This document shows positions 1 through 7,917 of a stretch of DNA of 16,410 bases, piece by piece; the stretch's first letter is position 1, and every line of letters begins with the position of its first letter. The notes under the pieces are model-generated. The model searched no databases. It was not told where the DNA came from and worked only from the letters and a program-made list of their open reading frames with translations. Position numbers and translations under genes: made by a program. The stretch comes from CAZEJK01 sp964512045 (GTDB lineage Bacteria; Acidobacteriota; Thermoanaerobaculia; Thermoanaerobaculales; Sulfomarinibacteraceae). The stretch is from contig CAZEJK010000113.1 of assembly GCA_964512045.1 (NCBI GenBank), forward strand, positions 1 to 16,410, written 5' to 3'.

Positions 1-202
1 GCGGGACCGGCACCTTCGGAGGAGCCCTTTGGTTGCGGCCCGCGGCCGCGTTGGAAACTGAGAATTCGCCACTTAGAGCTCAACTCAGGAGCTTCGCTTG
101 GCTATTTCGACGATGCGCAGGTTTGAGCTGCCAAAGCGTGCGCTGTTCTGCCGATGACCTTCAGATGACAGGAAGGTGACATCGAGGCTGCATAGTGAAC
201 GC

Positions 203-1753
203 ATGCGAGCTTTGCTAATCGCGCCGTTGATGCCGATGACGTACTGGAGCTACCAGTACAGCCTTCCGTTTATCGCCAAGAGGGCCTCGCAGATACCGCT
301 CGGGATGGTGACGGTTGCGGCGCTGCTGCCGGCGAGCTGGGAGCTGCGACTGGTCGACCTGAACGTGCGCAGGTTGCGCAAGCGGGATCTGGAGTGGGCC
401 GATGCGGTGCTGGTCGGCGGCATGCTGGCGCAGCTGGACTCGATCGAGGATGTGATCACAAGGGCCCGTGAGGCCGGCTGCTCTGTGACGGTCGGTGGAC
501 CGGTGACCGCCTGTCCGGATCGCCTCTGCGACGCCGATATCGTGTTTCAGGGCGAGGCCGAGGGGCGGATCGGTGAGCTGGCGTCGGCGATTGCCGATGT
601 GGGCTCGCGCCAGGGCCCGGCTCGAGTGCTGAGCCCGGAGCCCGGGTGGCACCCGCCAATGACCGACTCGCCAGTGCCGCGGTTCGATCTCCTCGAGATC
701 CGCCGCTACGCGTCGGCCGGGGTCCAGTTCTCCCGGGGCTGTCCGTTCAACTGCGAGTTCTGTGATGTGATCCAGCTGTTCGGTCGTCGTACGAGAGTCA
801 AGAGCTCCGAGCAGGTCCGTGCCGAGCTCGAGGCACTGGTCGAGTGCGGTTACCGCGGCTCGCTGTTCTTCGTTGACGACAACTTCATCGGCAACCGTCG
901 CGCGGTTCGCGAGCTTCTGCCGCAGGTCGCCGCGTGGCAGGAGGACCACGGCCATCCGTTCGACCTCTACACTGAGGCGAGCCTCGATCTCGCACGGGAC
1001 CCGGAGCTGATCGGCACCATGGTCGACGCCGGCTTCTCGGCGGTCTTCGTGGGTCTGGAGAGCCCGTCGCCGGAGGCGTTGAGCGAGTCCGGGAAACGGC
1101 AGAACGTGGGTGTCGACATGACCGAAGCGATCGACACGCTCACAGCTGCCGGACTGGAGGTGATGGGTGGCTTCATCGTGGGCTTCGATGCCGACGGACC
1201 GGAGGTGTTCGAAGCACAGCACGAGCTGATCGATACATCGCCGATTCCGGTGGCGATGGTGGGCGTCCTCAGCGCCGTGCCTGGAACGGCGCTGTGGCAA
1301 CGGTTGGCGAGGCAGGAGCGCCTGCGCGGGCTCCCCACCGGTGATCAGTTCGGCCGGCCGAACTTCGCGACCTCGATGGATGAGGCGACCCTCCTCAGGG
1401 GATATGCGGATCTGCTCGCCCGGCTGTACTCACCGAAGGAGTACTACCGGCGGTGCACGCTCTATGCGGATCGATCGGGTCCGTCCCGGGGACGAGCTTC
1501 GGGTTGGCGCGCAGACGCCATGGCAGGGGTGCGCGTGGTTCTTCGGCTTGGCATTCTCGGACGCCGTCGGCTCTACTTCTGGCGGCTCATGGTCCACGCG
1601 GCGCGGCGCGGGCGGCGGGCGGTGCCACGGGCGGTTGCGTTGGCGATCCGTGGCGAGCATCTGATCCGTTACACAGAGCAGCACGTCCTGCCGCGGATCC
1701 GTCAGGCCGTGGGCGAGCTGAGGGCCGAGGCCGGAGCGGCTGCCAGCTCGTAG
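203..1753 (+). CDS. B12-binding radical SAM protein, DUF4070/HpnR type
   Basis: Predicted cytoplasmic enzyme that binds cobalamin and a 4Fe-4S cluster and uses S-adenosylmethionine for radical chemistry, often methylation. Numbering from the ATG at 203: a Rossmann-like B12-binding half occupies about residues 1-140, without the classic DxHxxG histidine (the equivalent stretch reads VDLNVRRL). The radical SAM cluster motif CPFNCEFC lies near residues 180-187, preceded by QFSRG. FFVDDNFIGN and FVGLESPSPE are typical strand ends of the TIM barrel. The C-terminal 170 residues (NFATSMDE, SPKEYYRRC) fit the DUF4070 extension shared with hopanoid C-3 methylase HpnR. The length (516) is normal for the family. 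A GTG at 176 would add nine residues, but the AGGAAG at 170-175 abuts it without spacing, while MRALLIAP is a usual family start. No hopanoid genes are nearby, so the substrate is unknown. Family assignment is firm; the HpnR function is not. Confidence 0.88.
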   Translation: MRALLIAPLMPMTYWSYQYSLPFIAKRASQIPLGMVTVAALLPASWELRLVDLNVRRLRKRDLEWADAVLVGGMLAQLDSIEDVITRAREAGCSVTVGGPVTACPDRLCDADIVFQGEAEGRIGELASAIADVGSRQGPARVLSPEPGWHPPMTDSPVPRFDLLEIRRYASAGVQFSRGCPFNCEFCDVIQLFGRRTRVKSSEQVRAELEALVECGYRGSLFFVDDNFIGNRRAVRELLPQVAAWQEDHGHPFDLYTEASLDLARDPELIGTMVDAGFSAVFVGLESPSPEALSESGKRQNVGVDMTEAIDTLTAAGLEVMGGFIVGFDADGPEVFEAQHELIDTSPIPVAMVGVLSAVPGTALWQRLARQERLRGLPTGDQFGRPNFATSMDEATLLRGYADLLARLYSPKEYYRRCTLYADRSGPSRGRASGWRADAMAGVRVVLRLGILGRRRLYFWRLMVHAARRGRRAVPRAVALAIRGEHLIRYTEQHVLPRIRQAVGELRAEAGAAASS

Positions 1754-1972
1754 CTCGACCGTTGGCGTGCGAGCAGCGGCGAGATCACCGCGAAGCCGCG
1801 GAGAGCGCACAGGAATTGGCGCAGGGCTTCGGCGATCTCACACCGGATCCGGCAAGATTTTCGACTGACCATTCGATGCGACGTGATATGGTCGGACCTC
1901 GCCCTGAGGAGACAGTACATCCCTCAGACGACTCGCTCACTCCGTCCGCTACGTCAAAGGAGGGATGCCCAG

Positions 1973-2155
1973 TTGGGGAAACGATCCGGAGCCTATAAGT
2001 TCGAGAAGCGCCGTAAAGAGTTGGAAAAGAAGAAGAAGAAAGAGCAGAAGCGGGCTCGCAAGCTGGACAAATCGGAGGGTGACTCCGAGGACAGCAGCCC
2101 GGACGATCTCGTGCAGGAGTCTTCAGCAGAGCCTTTGTCTTCAGAAAACGCCTAG
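1973..2155 (+). CDS. Small lysine/glutamate-rich protein, TTG start
   Basis: A 60-residue hypothetical protein. The start is decided by a near-perfect ribosome binding site, AAAGGAGGG at 1956-1964, eight bases before TTG at 1973. Longer in-frame starts upstream have no such site. The protein opens GKRSGAYKFEKRRKE, continues as a run of lysine, arginine and glutamate to about residue 33, and ends in an acidic serine-rich tail (DSEDSSPDD). The basic half should form a charged single helix or coiled coil; there is no membrane segment or signal peptide. Short proteins with a similar opening are, to my recollection, annotated as hypothetical in several proteobacterial genomes; no function is known to me. 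A weak extended -10 promoter is possible (TATGGT at 1887-1892, with CTGACC at 1865-1870). A palindromic repeat begins directly after the stop codon. Confidence 0.75.
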   Translation: MGKRSGAYKFEKRRKELEKKKKKEQKRARKLDKSEGDSEDSSPDDLVQESSAEPLSSENA

Positions 2156-2271
2156 CCTGCAGACGAGACGTTCGCGGTCCAGTCGAACGTTCGAGCTGTG
2201 GTCCATACAGGGACCGCGGACTTCCAGTCCGCATCGGGCCTCACTGCAAGCCCAAGCCTGGAGACGGGACC
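2156..2271 (+). repeat. Palindromic intergenic repeat, copy A
   Basis: This copy starts at the base after the preceding TAG stop. It contains an inner perfect hairpin, GCGGACT (2216-2222), loop TCC, AGTCCGC (2226-2232). A 41-base core (2201-2241) is identical to copy B at 5767-5807. The left part (2158-2200) matches the right half of the unit seen at 16262-16310, so the copy is a right half followed by a left half. The outer arm GGACCGCGGAC is present at 2211-2221, but its partner downstream has decayed. Confidence 0.9.
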
Positions 2272-2289
2272 TCACATCGGGGTGAGCCC

Positions 2290-2306
2290 TAACGTGGGTC
2301 ACGTTA
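2290..2306. promoter_or_regulatory. Inverted repeat upstream of the cytochrome gene, possible operator
   Basis: TAACGTG at 2290-2296 and CACGTTA at 2300-2306 form a perfect 7-base inverted repeat around GGT, 63 bases before the cytochrome start. It is the only clear dyad in the 2272-2368 gap. A regulator binding site is an inference; I do not recognise the motif, and no convincing -35/-10 pair is visible beside it. Confidence 0.3.
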
Positions 2307-2368
2307 CAACCCGCTCCAGAGATGCTCCTCCGCGGCTCTAGATTCAGAGGCGACGGAGGATCAGGGGC

Positions 2369-4375
2369 GTGCGGCGTCATCTCCAGATGAAGCGTTCTCG
2401 AGGCCGGGTCATCCGGTCTCTGCTTGCAACAGTCGTTCTCCTCGCTGTCCCGGCCTGGGCCGAAGAGCCGTGTGCGGAGTGTCACGAGTCAAAGGTCTTC
2501 AATCGACGCCTTCAAGGAACCCCACATGCGGCGTTTGCATGTGCAACCTGTCATACGGAGGCGTCGACGGTGCCGCATCCGCAGGAGATGGCGTCGGCCA
2601 GCGATGCCTGCGCGGTTTGCCACGCCGAGGCCGCGGAGACGTACCGGAAGCACGGCATGAGCGAGGTCGGGAAAAACCCCGATCTTCCGACCTGCGGCGA
2701 GTGCCACGGCCGCCACCGGATCCTTCCGCCTGACGCGCAGGACTCCGCGGTTCACCCGACCAATCAAGCTGGAACCTGCGGTGAGTGTCACCGCAGGCAG
2801 GAGATCGTCCGCACCTATCACATGGAGAAGACCGAGATCGACGGCTATCTGGACAGCGTTCATGGCCCTGGAGCGGACGGTGGGCCACGGGCTGCATGTG
2901 TGGACTGTCACGGCACCGAGGGCAGTGGTCATCGCATCCTGGCGCCGGCAGACCGCGACTCCCGGACGTTTGCTCTCGCCATCCCCTCCACCTGCGGTCG
3001 GTGCCATGCCACATCAGAGGAGGCCTTTTGGTCGGGGATCCACGGTCAGCTGACGCGGCGCGGCGAGACTGACGTGCCGGTGTGCACCGACTGCCACGGC
3101 GACCACGCGGTGGTTCGGGTCTCCGACCCCGCCTCCCCGGTGGCCAGAACCGAGGTGGCCGAGACCACCTGTGCGCGCTGCCACGGGTCGGTCATCCTCA
3201 GCGAGGAGTACGGCATGGAGGCCGGCAGGGTGACCACCTTCTTTGACTCCTATCACGGCGTCAAGAACCGGCTGGGTGACACGCGGGTTGCGACGTGCGC
3301 ATCGTGTCACGGTGCCCACTCGACGCTTCCGGCACACAACCCGGAGTCGAGGGTACATCCGTCGAATGTGCAGGCGACGTGTGCCAGATGCCATGAGGGG
3401 ATCTCCGCCGAGCTGGCCCAGCTGCCGATCCATCAGGCGACCATCAGCGGCCTGCGCACTCCCGTCGGGCACCTGATTCGCGGGATCTATGTCATCGCCA
3501 TCATCGTGATTATCGGCCTGATGGTGGTCCATTGGCTGATCGACCTGTGGCGGCACCTCAGTGACCGCCTGCGCAGCCGTCCGCGGGTGCGTCGCATGCA
3601 GCCGGGAGAGGTGGTCCAACACACCTTGGTCATGATCAGCTTCATCGTACTGGTCGTGACAGGTTTCGCCCTGGTGTACGAGACCAGCTGGTTCTCACGC
3701 CTCCTGTTCGGGTGGAAAGGCGGCTTCGCGTTTCGGGGCACGCTGCACAGGATCGCCGCGATCGTCTTCATGGGCACGGTTCTCTGGCACTGCATCTTTC
3801 TGATCGCAACCCGCCGTGGGCGCCAGGTGTTCGTCGATATGCTGCCGCGGTGGGCCGACTTCGTCCACTTCTTCCAGACGATCGCGTACAACCTCCGCAT
3901 GCGCTCCAAACGACCGCGGGAGGGGCGTTTTACGTACGTCGAGAAGGCCGAGTACTGGGCGCTGGTCTGGGGCACCGTCGTGATGATCGCCAGCGGAATG
4001 ATCCTCTGGTTCGACGTCGGTATCGCCAGGTATGTGCCGTTGCAGGTGATCGACGCCGCGTTGGCCTTCCACTTCTGGGAGGCGTGGCTGGCCACCCTGG
4101 CGATCGCCGTGTGGCACTTCTACTCGGTGCTGTTCGACCCCGAGATCTACCCGATGAACCCGAGCTGGCTCGATGGCACGATGCCAGAGTGGATGCACCG
4201 CCACGAGCACCCCGAAGCCCAGGCTGAAGTGTTGGACGACAACGCTGCACTCCAAGGCGCAGACCGACCCGCTGCGATGCACGATGAGAGGTTGATTGCA
4301 GCCGATGATGACAGCGAGACCGTGAGCCGGGAGCGTCCGCACGGTCATGCAAAGAGCTCCGATGACGATGGGTGA
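2369..4375 (+). CDS. Undecahaem cytochrome c fused to cytochrome b membrane domain (CbcL-like)
   Basis: Predicted inner-membrane quinol-linked cytochrome that passes electrons to the periplasm. The GTG start is supported by GGAGGA at 2355-2360. A signal peptide ends at about AWA-31. Eleven CxxCH haem-c motifs begin at residues 35, 58, 81, 109, 137, 177, 209, 239, 268, 310 and 338. Five membrane segments follow (about 371-393, 416-437, 459-481, 530-549, 568-588), with histidines at 387, 418, 460, 474, 568 and 583 as candidate haem-b ligands. The last ~60 residues are polar, acidic and presumably cytoplasmic. In Geobacter, CbcL has a nine-haem periplasmic domain fused to a HydB-like cytochrome b domain and works in low-potential extracellular respiration. 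This protein has the same layout with more haems. The domain reading is firm; the acceptor is unknown, since no porin-cytochrome partner lies in the window. Confidence 0.92.
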   Translation: MRRHLQMKRSRGRVIRSLLATVVLLAVPAWAEEPCAECHESKVFNRRLQGTPHAAFACATCHTEASTVPHPQEMASASDACAVCHAEAAETYRKHGMSEVGKNPDLPTCGECHGRHRILPPDAQDSAVHPTNQAGTCGECHRRQEIVRTYHMEKTEIDGYLDSVHGPGADGGPRAACVDCHGTEGSGHRILAPADRDSRTFALAIPSTCGRCHATSEEAFWSGIHGQLTRRGETDVPVCTDCHGDHAVVRVSDPASPVARTEVAETTCARCHGSVILSEEYGMEAGRVTTFFDSYHGVKNRLGDTRVATCASCHGAHSTLPAHNPESRVHPSNVQATCARCHEGISAELAQLPIHQATISGLRTPVGHLIRGIYVIAIIVIIGLMVVHWLIDLWRHLSDRLRSRPRVRRMQPGEVVQHTLVMISFIVLVVTGFALVYETSWFSRLLFGWKGGFAFRGTLHRIAAIVFMGTVLWHCIFLIATRRGRQVFVDMLPRWADFVHFFQTIAYNLRMRSKRPREGRFTYVEKAEYWALVWGTVVMIASGMILWFDVGIARYVPLQVIDAALAFHFWEAWLATLAIAVWHFYSVLFDPEIYPMNPSWLDGTMPEWMHRHEHPEAQAEVLDDNAALQGADRPAAMHDERLIAADDDSETVSRERPHGHAKSSDDDG

Positions 4376-4598
4376 GCGAGCCGAACGCAGGGGTCAGCCG
4401 TCATCCGTGGGAGCGGCGAACGAGGACCGAGAGTGGGCGCTCCGGTGTGACGGTTGCGCAGGAGGCGCCCTCCGGTGCGTCCCGACCGTCTTCTCGGGGC
4501 ACTTCCCATCCCGTGGAGGCAATCTCAAGACTCGAAACCTCGTTTGATGGATCAAGCTGCGGCAACAGATCCAGGCCGTGGCCGGGGAGGAACGTACG

Positions 4599-5120
4599 AT
4601 GACGAGAAAGACAGTGATTCACGCAGCCGTGGCGGTCTGTGCGATGGTCGCCCTGAGTGCTCCGGCCGTCGCCGAGACGGGTGCGGAGGATCGGCACATC
4701 ACGGAGCTGGCACGCACCAGCCACATCTGTGTCGCCTACGAGCTCAAGCAGCCGGTGGAGATGATGCAGGGTGACAGCCAGATCCTGGTGGCGGTCTCCA
4801 GTCTGATCGAGACCTACGAGGACCTCGGTGTCGATGCTGACAACCTCGAGATCCACGTGGTGGTGCACGGTGATGCGGCTGGGATGCTCCTCCGCGACGA
4901 AGCCTACGCCGCGCTGGACCGGTCGTCGGAGACCAACCCGCATCGGCAGGATCTGGCCTTGCTCCTCCACTCGGAGGTCAGCATCGAGATGTGCGGCAAC
5001 ACGATCGAGCGGATGGGATGGAGCGAGGATGACATCCTGCCCGCGGTGGAGATCGTTCCCGGCGCCATTGTGCGCCTGGTGGACCTGCAGCACCGAGGTT
5101 GTGCCTACATCAGCTTCTGA
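4599..5120 (+). CDS. Exported DsrE-family protein
   Basis: A 173-residue protein with a signal peptide ending at about AVA-25 and a single DsrE/DsrF-like domain. The start is ATG 4599, because GGGGAGGAA at 4584-4592 sits seven bases upstream; the in-frame GTG at 4578 would place this site inside the gene. Family marks are the strand IHVVVHGDAAGML (residues 85-97), the segment SIEMCGNTIERMGW with Cys132 in the place of the conserved DsrE-family cysteine, and the ending DILPAVEIVPGAIVRLVDLQ. Cytoplasmic DsrE proteins handle sulfur on a cysteine; exported single-domain members such as this are common but mostly uncharacterised. The BON lipoprotein gene follows after 47 bases on the same strand, so the two may be co-transcribed. 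Sulfur transfer is possible but unproven. Confidence 0.85.
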   Translation: MTRKTVIHAAVAVCAMVALSAPAVAETGAEDRHITELARTSHICVAYELKQPVEMMQGDSQILVAVSSLIETYEDLGVDADNLEIHVVVHGDAAGMLLRDEAYAALDRSSETNPHRQDLALLLHSEVSIEMCGNTIERMGWSEDDILPAVEIVPGAIVRLVDLQHRGCAYISF

Positions 5121-5167
5121 TCTGGAGCTGAGAATGAGGCAACGCCCGCCTGAGGAGAGGAGTCGAG

Positions 5168-5710
5168 ATGCGCAAGACGAAAGTGCTCTGGTTGGCCGTT
5201 CTGACGGCCGTGATTGTCCTGACCATGGTGGCCTGCGAGTCGGAGCGCGAGGCAGAGGTCGCGGTGGACGATGCGACCATCGTCACCCGAATCACGACCA
5301 AGCTCGCCGCGGACCCCGAGGTCAACCCGTTCGTGATCGACGTTGATGCCAATCAGGGGGTCGTGCGGCTCAGCGGGACCGTGGCGACCGAGGCCGACCG
5401 CAGGGAAGCGCTGGAGCTTGCCCGCGACACCGATGGCGTGGTCCGTGTGATCGATGAGCTGCAGATCGGAGATGTGGTGGCCGCGGAGATCGTGGACGAC
5501 GCGGTCCTGGCAGCGAACGTCAAGTCGGTGCTGGCGGCGGATCCCGAGGTGGGCGCGTTCGAGATCGATGTCGACGCCGAGGCCGGGGTGGTGACCCTGA
5601 CGGGGGAGGTCAGCTCGGAGTACGAGCTCGATCACGCAGTCCACCTGGCCGAAAGAGTCGAGGGCGTACAGCAGGTCGAGAGCCGACTGGTCATCATGGA
5701 CGGTTCCTGA
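5168..5710 (+). CDS. Lipoprotein with two BON domains
   Basis: A 180-residue protein with a lipoprotein signal (Cys23 after LTMVA) and two tandem BON domains at about residues 37-100 and 110-177. Each has the pattern of a short helix, a strand ending in IDVDA, then GVVxLxG and a closing strand (VIDELQI; ESRLVI). BON domains occur in OsmY and in outer-membrane and periplasmic stress proteins and are thought to bind phospholipid surfaces. The ribosome binding site GAGGAGAGGAG at 5151-5161 supports the ATG at 5168. The mature protein is strongly acidic. It follows the exported DsrE gene by 47 bases, pointing to an envelope-related pair. Domain assignment is firm; the role is inferred. Confidence 0.9.
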   Translation: MRKTKVLWLAVLTAVIVLTMVACESEREAEVAVDDATIVTRITTKLAADPEVNPFVIDVDANQGVVRLSGTVATEADRREALELARDTDGVVRVIDELQIGDVVAAEIVDDAVLAANVKSVLAADPEVGAFEIDVDAEAGVVTLTGEVSSEYELDHAVHLAERVEGVQQVESRLVIMDGS

Positions 5711-5733
5711 TCTGGGCAGAGGCCCAGCAAAGC

Positions 5734-5845
5734 GTATCCGCGGTCCGATCGAACGTTCCTGCTGTCGTCCATACAGGGACCGCGGACTTCCAGTCCGCAT
5801 CGGGCCTTGCTGCAAGCCCACTCCTGCGGACCGCATCGGGCCTCA
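5734..5845 (+). repeat. Palindromic intergenic repeat, copy B
   Basis: Begins about 24 bases after the BON gene stop. It shares a 41-base identical core (5767-5807) with copy A, including the GCGGACT-TCC-AGTCCGC hairpin. It has the same orientation and the same right-half then left-half order. Its far end (5826-5843) is rearranged: a second partial CGGACCGCATCGGGCC follows directly after the CTCCTG. Confidence 0.9.
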
Positions 5846-5916
5846 GCAGTCGAGGCACTGCGGAATCAACATTGTTCACTTGCGCAGACGGGCAACGTAT
5901 GAGAGACTTCGGCGCC

Positions 5917-6606
5917 ATGAGACGGCGTCTCTGTGCTGCACTGGTTGTGCTTGCTGTGCTCTGGACCGGGGTTGGTCTCTCGGTACTGGCGATCAGTGCG
6001 CACGAGCATCTTCACCATGCCGAGCCGCACGATCACCACGCAGCGGTGGAGGTGGCGCTGCACGGCCATGCCCATGACGGGTCGCCGGATCACGACCATG
6101 ACCTGACCGGTCCGGTGCAGGCGTCGCGCGATCGCTCGACGGCTCACCTGGCCGAGGCCTCCATGCCGAGAGGTGGGGTGGGCGAGTCTGAGCTGCACCG
6201 TCTACAGCGCGAGGGTGGTTCCTCCACGCTGGTGCTCGCCTCTCTCGTCAGCTCGACCAACCTCGTGACGGAAGGCAGTTGCCGGGAGCCACGGAAAGCA
6301 ATACACTATTCTCATCCTCCGAGCGCACCGTCCTGGGGAGTTCTGTTCCTCGGCCCGGCCTCCGCCGAGGTGTTCGGCGACTACGGCGCCGGTCCGAACC
6401 ACACCCTGCCCACCGGCGGCAGCGCCCGCTCGGCGGGCGGACTGTCGGTGCACCACTTCCTCCGTCCGCGCACCTGGCTGCGTCTGGAGCCGGGTCCACA
6501 GACCGACCGCCTTGCCGCCGACGGCGCTGCCCTCGGCCGCCTCGAAGGCCTCGAGGCCCACGCCCGCGCCGCCGAACGCCGTTCGTCCCGGAAGGTTCGC
6601 GACTGA
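5917..6606 (+). CDS. His-rich exported protein of metal-efflux operons, fused in frame to a HisD tail
   Basis: The ORF reads through two unrelated parts. From ATG 5917 (5899 also possible, six residues longer) a signal sequence (about 20 residues, LCAALVVLAVLWTGVGLSVL) is followed by a histidine-rich stretch (HEHLHHAEPHDHHA, HGHAHDGSPDHDHD), as in small exported proteins that head CzcCBA-type metal-efflux operons. That context fits the czcCBA remnants downstream. From about 6334 to 6585 the frame encodes the C-terminus of histidinol dehydrogenase. Neither part is a normal complete gene with its own stop, so the ORF is most likely an accidental fusion made by a rearrangement near 6330. No strong ribosome binding site is seen. 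Whether the His-rich protein is still made is unknown; metal binding in the periplasm is inferred from composition only. Confidence 0.55.
   Translation: MRRRLCAALVVLAVLWTGVGLSVLAISAHEHLHHAEPHDHHAAVEVALHGHAHDGSPDHDHDLTGPVQASRDRSTAHLAEASMPRGGVGESELHRLQREGGSSTLVLASLVSSTNLVTEGSCREPRKAIHYSHPPSAPSWGVLFLGPASAEVFGDYGAGPNHTLPTGGSARSAGGLSVHHFLRPRTWLRLEPGPQTDRLAADGAALGRLEGLEAHARAAERRSSRKVRD
6334..6585 (+). pseudogene. hisD: Histidinol dehydrogenase C-terminal fragment
   Basis: The translated segment reads VLFLGPASAEVFGDYGAGPN, then HTLPTGGSARSAGG and LSVHHFL, ending DGAALGRLEGLEAHARAAERR. This matches the last ~85 residues of HisD, whose family signature is GDY-x-AGPNHxLPTGG-x-AR with a C-terminal EGLxAHA helix. 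HisD catalyses the last two steps of histidine synthesis and is about 430 residues long; at least four fifths, including the NAD-binding part, is missing here. No other his gene is visible in the window. The sequence is well preserved, so the fragment looks recent. The 6607-6812 gap after it holds nothing I recognise. Confidence 0.88.
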
Positions 6607-6812
6607 CTCTGGGAGTACGGCAGCCGGCCAGTCTGAGGGCCCACCCTCTGCTCGCCGCTCACTACCAACGGGGCCGCCCAGAGCCGGACCCTGTCCCGGC
6701 TCCCGGGCGCCGGGTGCCGACCCCGGACCACGAAAGCCCTGACCATCGGATCGATCAACGACCAGACTGATTGCCACGTCACCGCCGTGCCGGGCGCCAT
6801 CCGGTGCAGTGC

Positions 6813-7889
6813 TCACAATCGCTCCAGGAGATCTTCGACCACGCCGTGCTCCGCCGGGTCCAGTGGCAGCCGGTACCGCTTGCGACAGCTCCTGCAGCTT
6901 TCAGGGGGGGTGGAGCTGCCTTCACGGTGGCGAAAAGAGCGGCTGGCGGTGCTGCGCCAGATCTCGCCGAGGCTCGCCGTCGCCACCGTTCCGAAGGTGA
7001 CCGGGCAGCTAAAACGGTTTCCGTCCCAGTCCATCGCTTCCTGCGCCTCTACCGGTAGGCCGGTCATGACACACGGGTGGACGCTACCGTCGGCACTGAT
7101 GAACACAGAGCGCTGCGGGTTCTCGGCACAGGGCTGGGGCGCGGCCTGTGGCGCCAGCAGCTGCCAGTACAGCTCGGCGCCACTGCGACTGGCCTCCCGG
7201 CTCACCTCCTGCAGCCGCTTCCGGAGCTCGGCCAGCTGCTCGGCATCACACGCCAGCTCGGCCTCCTTTGCCTGCTGCGCACCTGTCACCAGCGCCAAGG
7301 AGCTGACGACCACCTCGTCGCAACCGGCGGTCGCCACCAGCTCCGGCAAGCGTTCGAGGTCGTCGAGGTCCGATGCCAACAACATGAACGCCAGGTGGAT
7401 CCGTGGGCGCTCGTGCTCTCCCCGCGCAGCTCTGAGGTGCTGCGCGGCTGCCACCACCTGCTGGTGGCTCGTGCCGGCGCGAGCGAGATCGTTGTGCGCC
7501 GCCCTGACTCCCGCCAGCGACAGGGCCACCACCTCCAGCCCGGCGCTCACCAGCTCCGTGGCCCACGACCGATCGATGAGCATTCCATTGGTGGTGGTTC
7601 CCACCCCACAGCCTGCCGTGCGGACCCGCGCTGCGATCTCCAGGAAGTGCGGATGGAGCAACGGCTCGCCCCATCCTTGCAGGTGGACGTATGGCGTGCG
7701 CCGCAGTGACGGAACCAGCGCCTCCACCAGCTCGAGCGACAGGTCACGCTGCGGCCAGCCCGACCCGGCCGCTGCTCGCGGGCAGTAGCTACAGCTGGCA
7801 GTGCAGCGAGTCGTGACCTCCAGCTGGACCCAGTCCAGTCTCGGCGGCGCCTCCCGCCGACGCCGTCGCCAGCGGCCCACGATACCCAT
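6813..7889 (-). CDS. Radical SAM/SPASM domain protein
   Basis: A 358-residue cytoplasmic radical SAM enzyme. The cluster motif is CTASCSYC at residues 29-36, preceded by LEVTTR. GWGEPLLHPHF (72-82) is the GGEP-like SAM-binding strand, and TTTNGMLID follows. The C-terminal SPASM region has cysteines at 254, 273, 295, 332 and 335, with SVFISADGSVHPC and SLGEIWRS as typical marks; it would carry one or two extra 4Fe-4S clusters. SPASM enzymes often modify peptides or act as maturases, but no precursor peptide gene is evident beside it, so no substrate can be named. The ATG at 7889 has no ribosome binding site, and a protease fragment lies directly upstream, so expression may rely on read-through from vapBC. 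The gene is full length and lies between gene remnants, suggesting it arrived with them. Confidence 0.85.
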   Translation of the reverse strand: MGIVGRWRRRRREAPPRLDWVQLEVTTRCTASCSYCPRAAAGSGWPQRDLSLELVEALVPSLRRTPYVHLQGWGEPLLHPHFLEIAARVRTAGCGVGTTTNGMLIDRSWATELVSAGLEVVALSLAGVRAAHNDLARAGTSHQQVVAAAQHLRAARGEHERPRIHLAFMLLASDLDDLERLPELVATAGCDEVVVSSLALVTGAQQAKEAELACDAEQLAELRKRLQEVSREASRSGAELYWQLLAPQAAPQPCAENPQRSVFISADGSVHPCVMTGLPVEAQEAMDWDGNRFSCPVTFGTVATASLGEIWRSTASRSFRHREGSSTPPESCRSCRKRYRLPLDPAEHGVVEDLLERL

Positions 7890-7917
7890 GCTGCAACGGT
7901 AGCAGAGAGCGCCCCCC

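Noticed and set aside
215..1300. Long minus-strand ORF opposite the B12-radical SAM gene
   Set aside because: Its product is arginine- and histidine-rich with no family resemblance; it is a high-GC shadow of the real gene.
2025..2045. GAA/AAG-rich run in the small charged gene as a programmed frameshift site
   Set aside because: The run simply encodes consecutive Lys and Glu; neither alternative frame gives a plausible product, and no downstream structure before the stop supports recoding.
7077..7709. 210-codon + strand ORF opposite the SPASM radical SAM gene
   Set aside because: The opposite strand carries all radical SAM and SPASM cysteines; the + frame has no recognisable feature.
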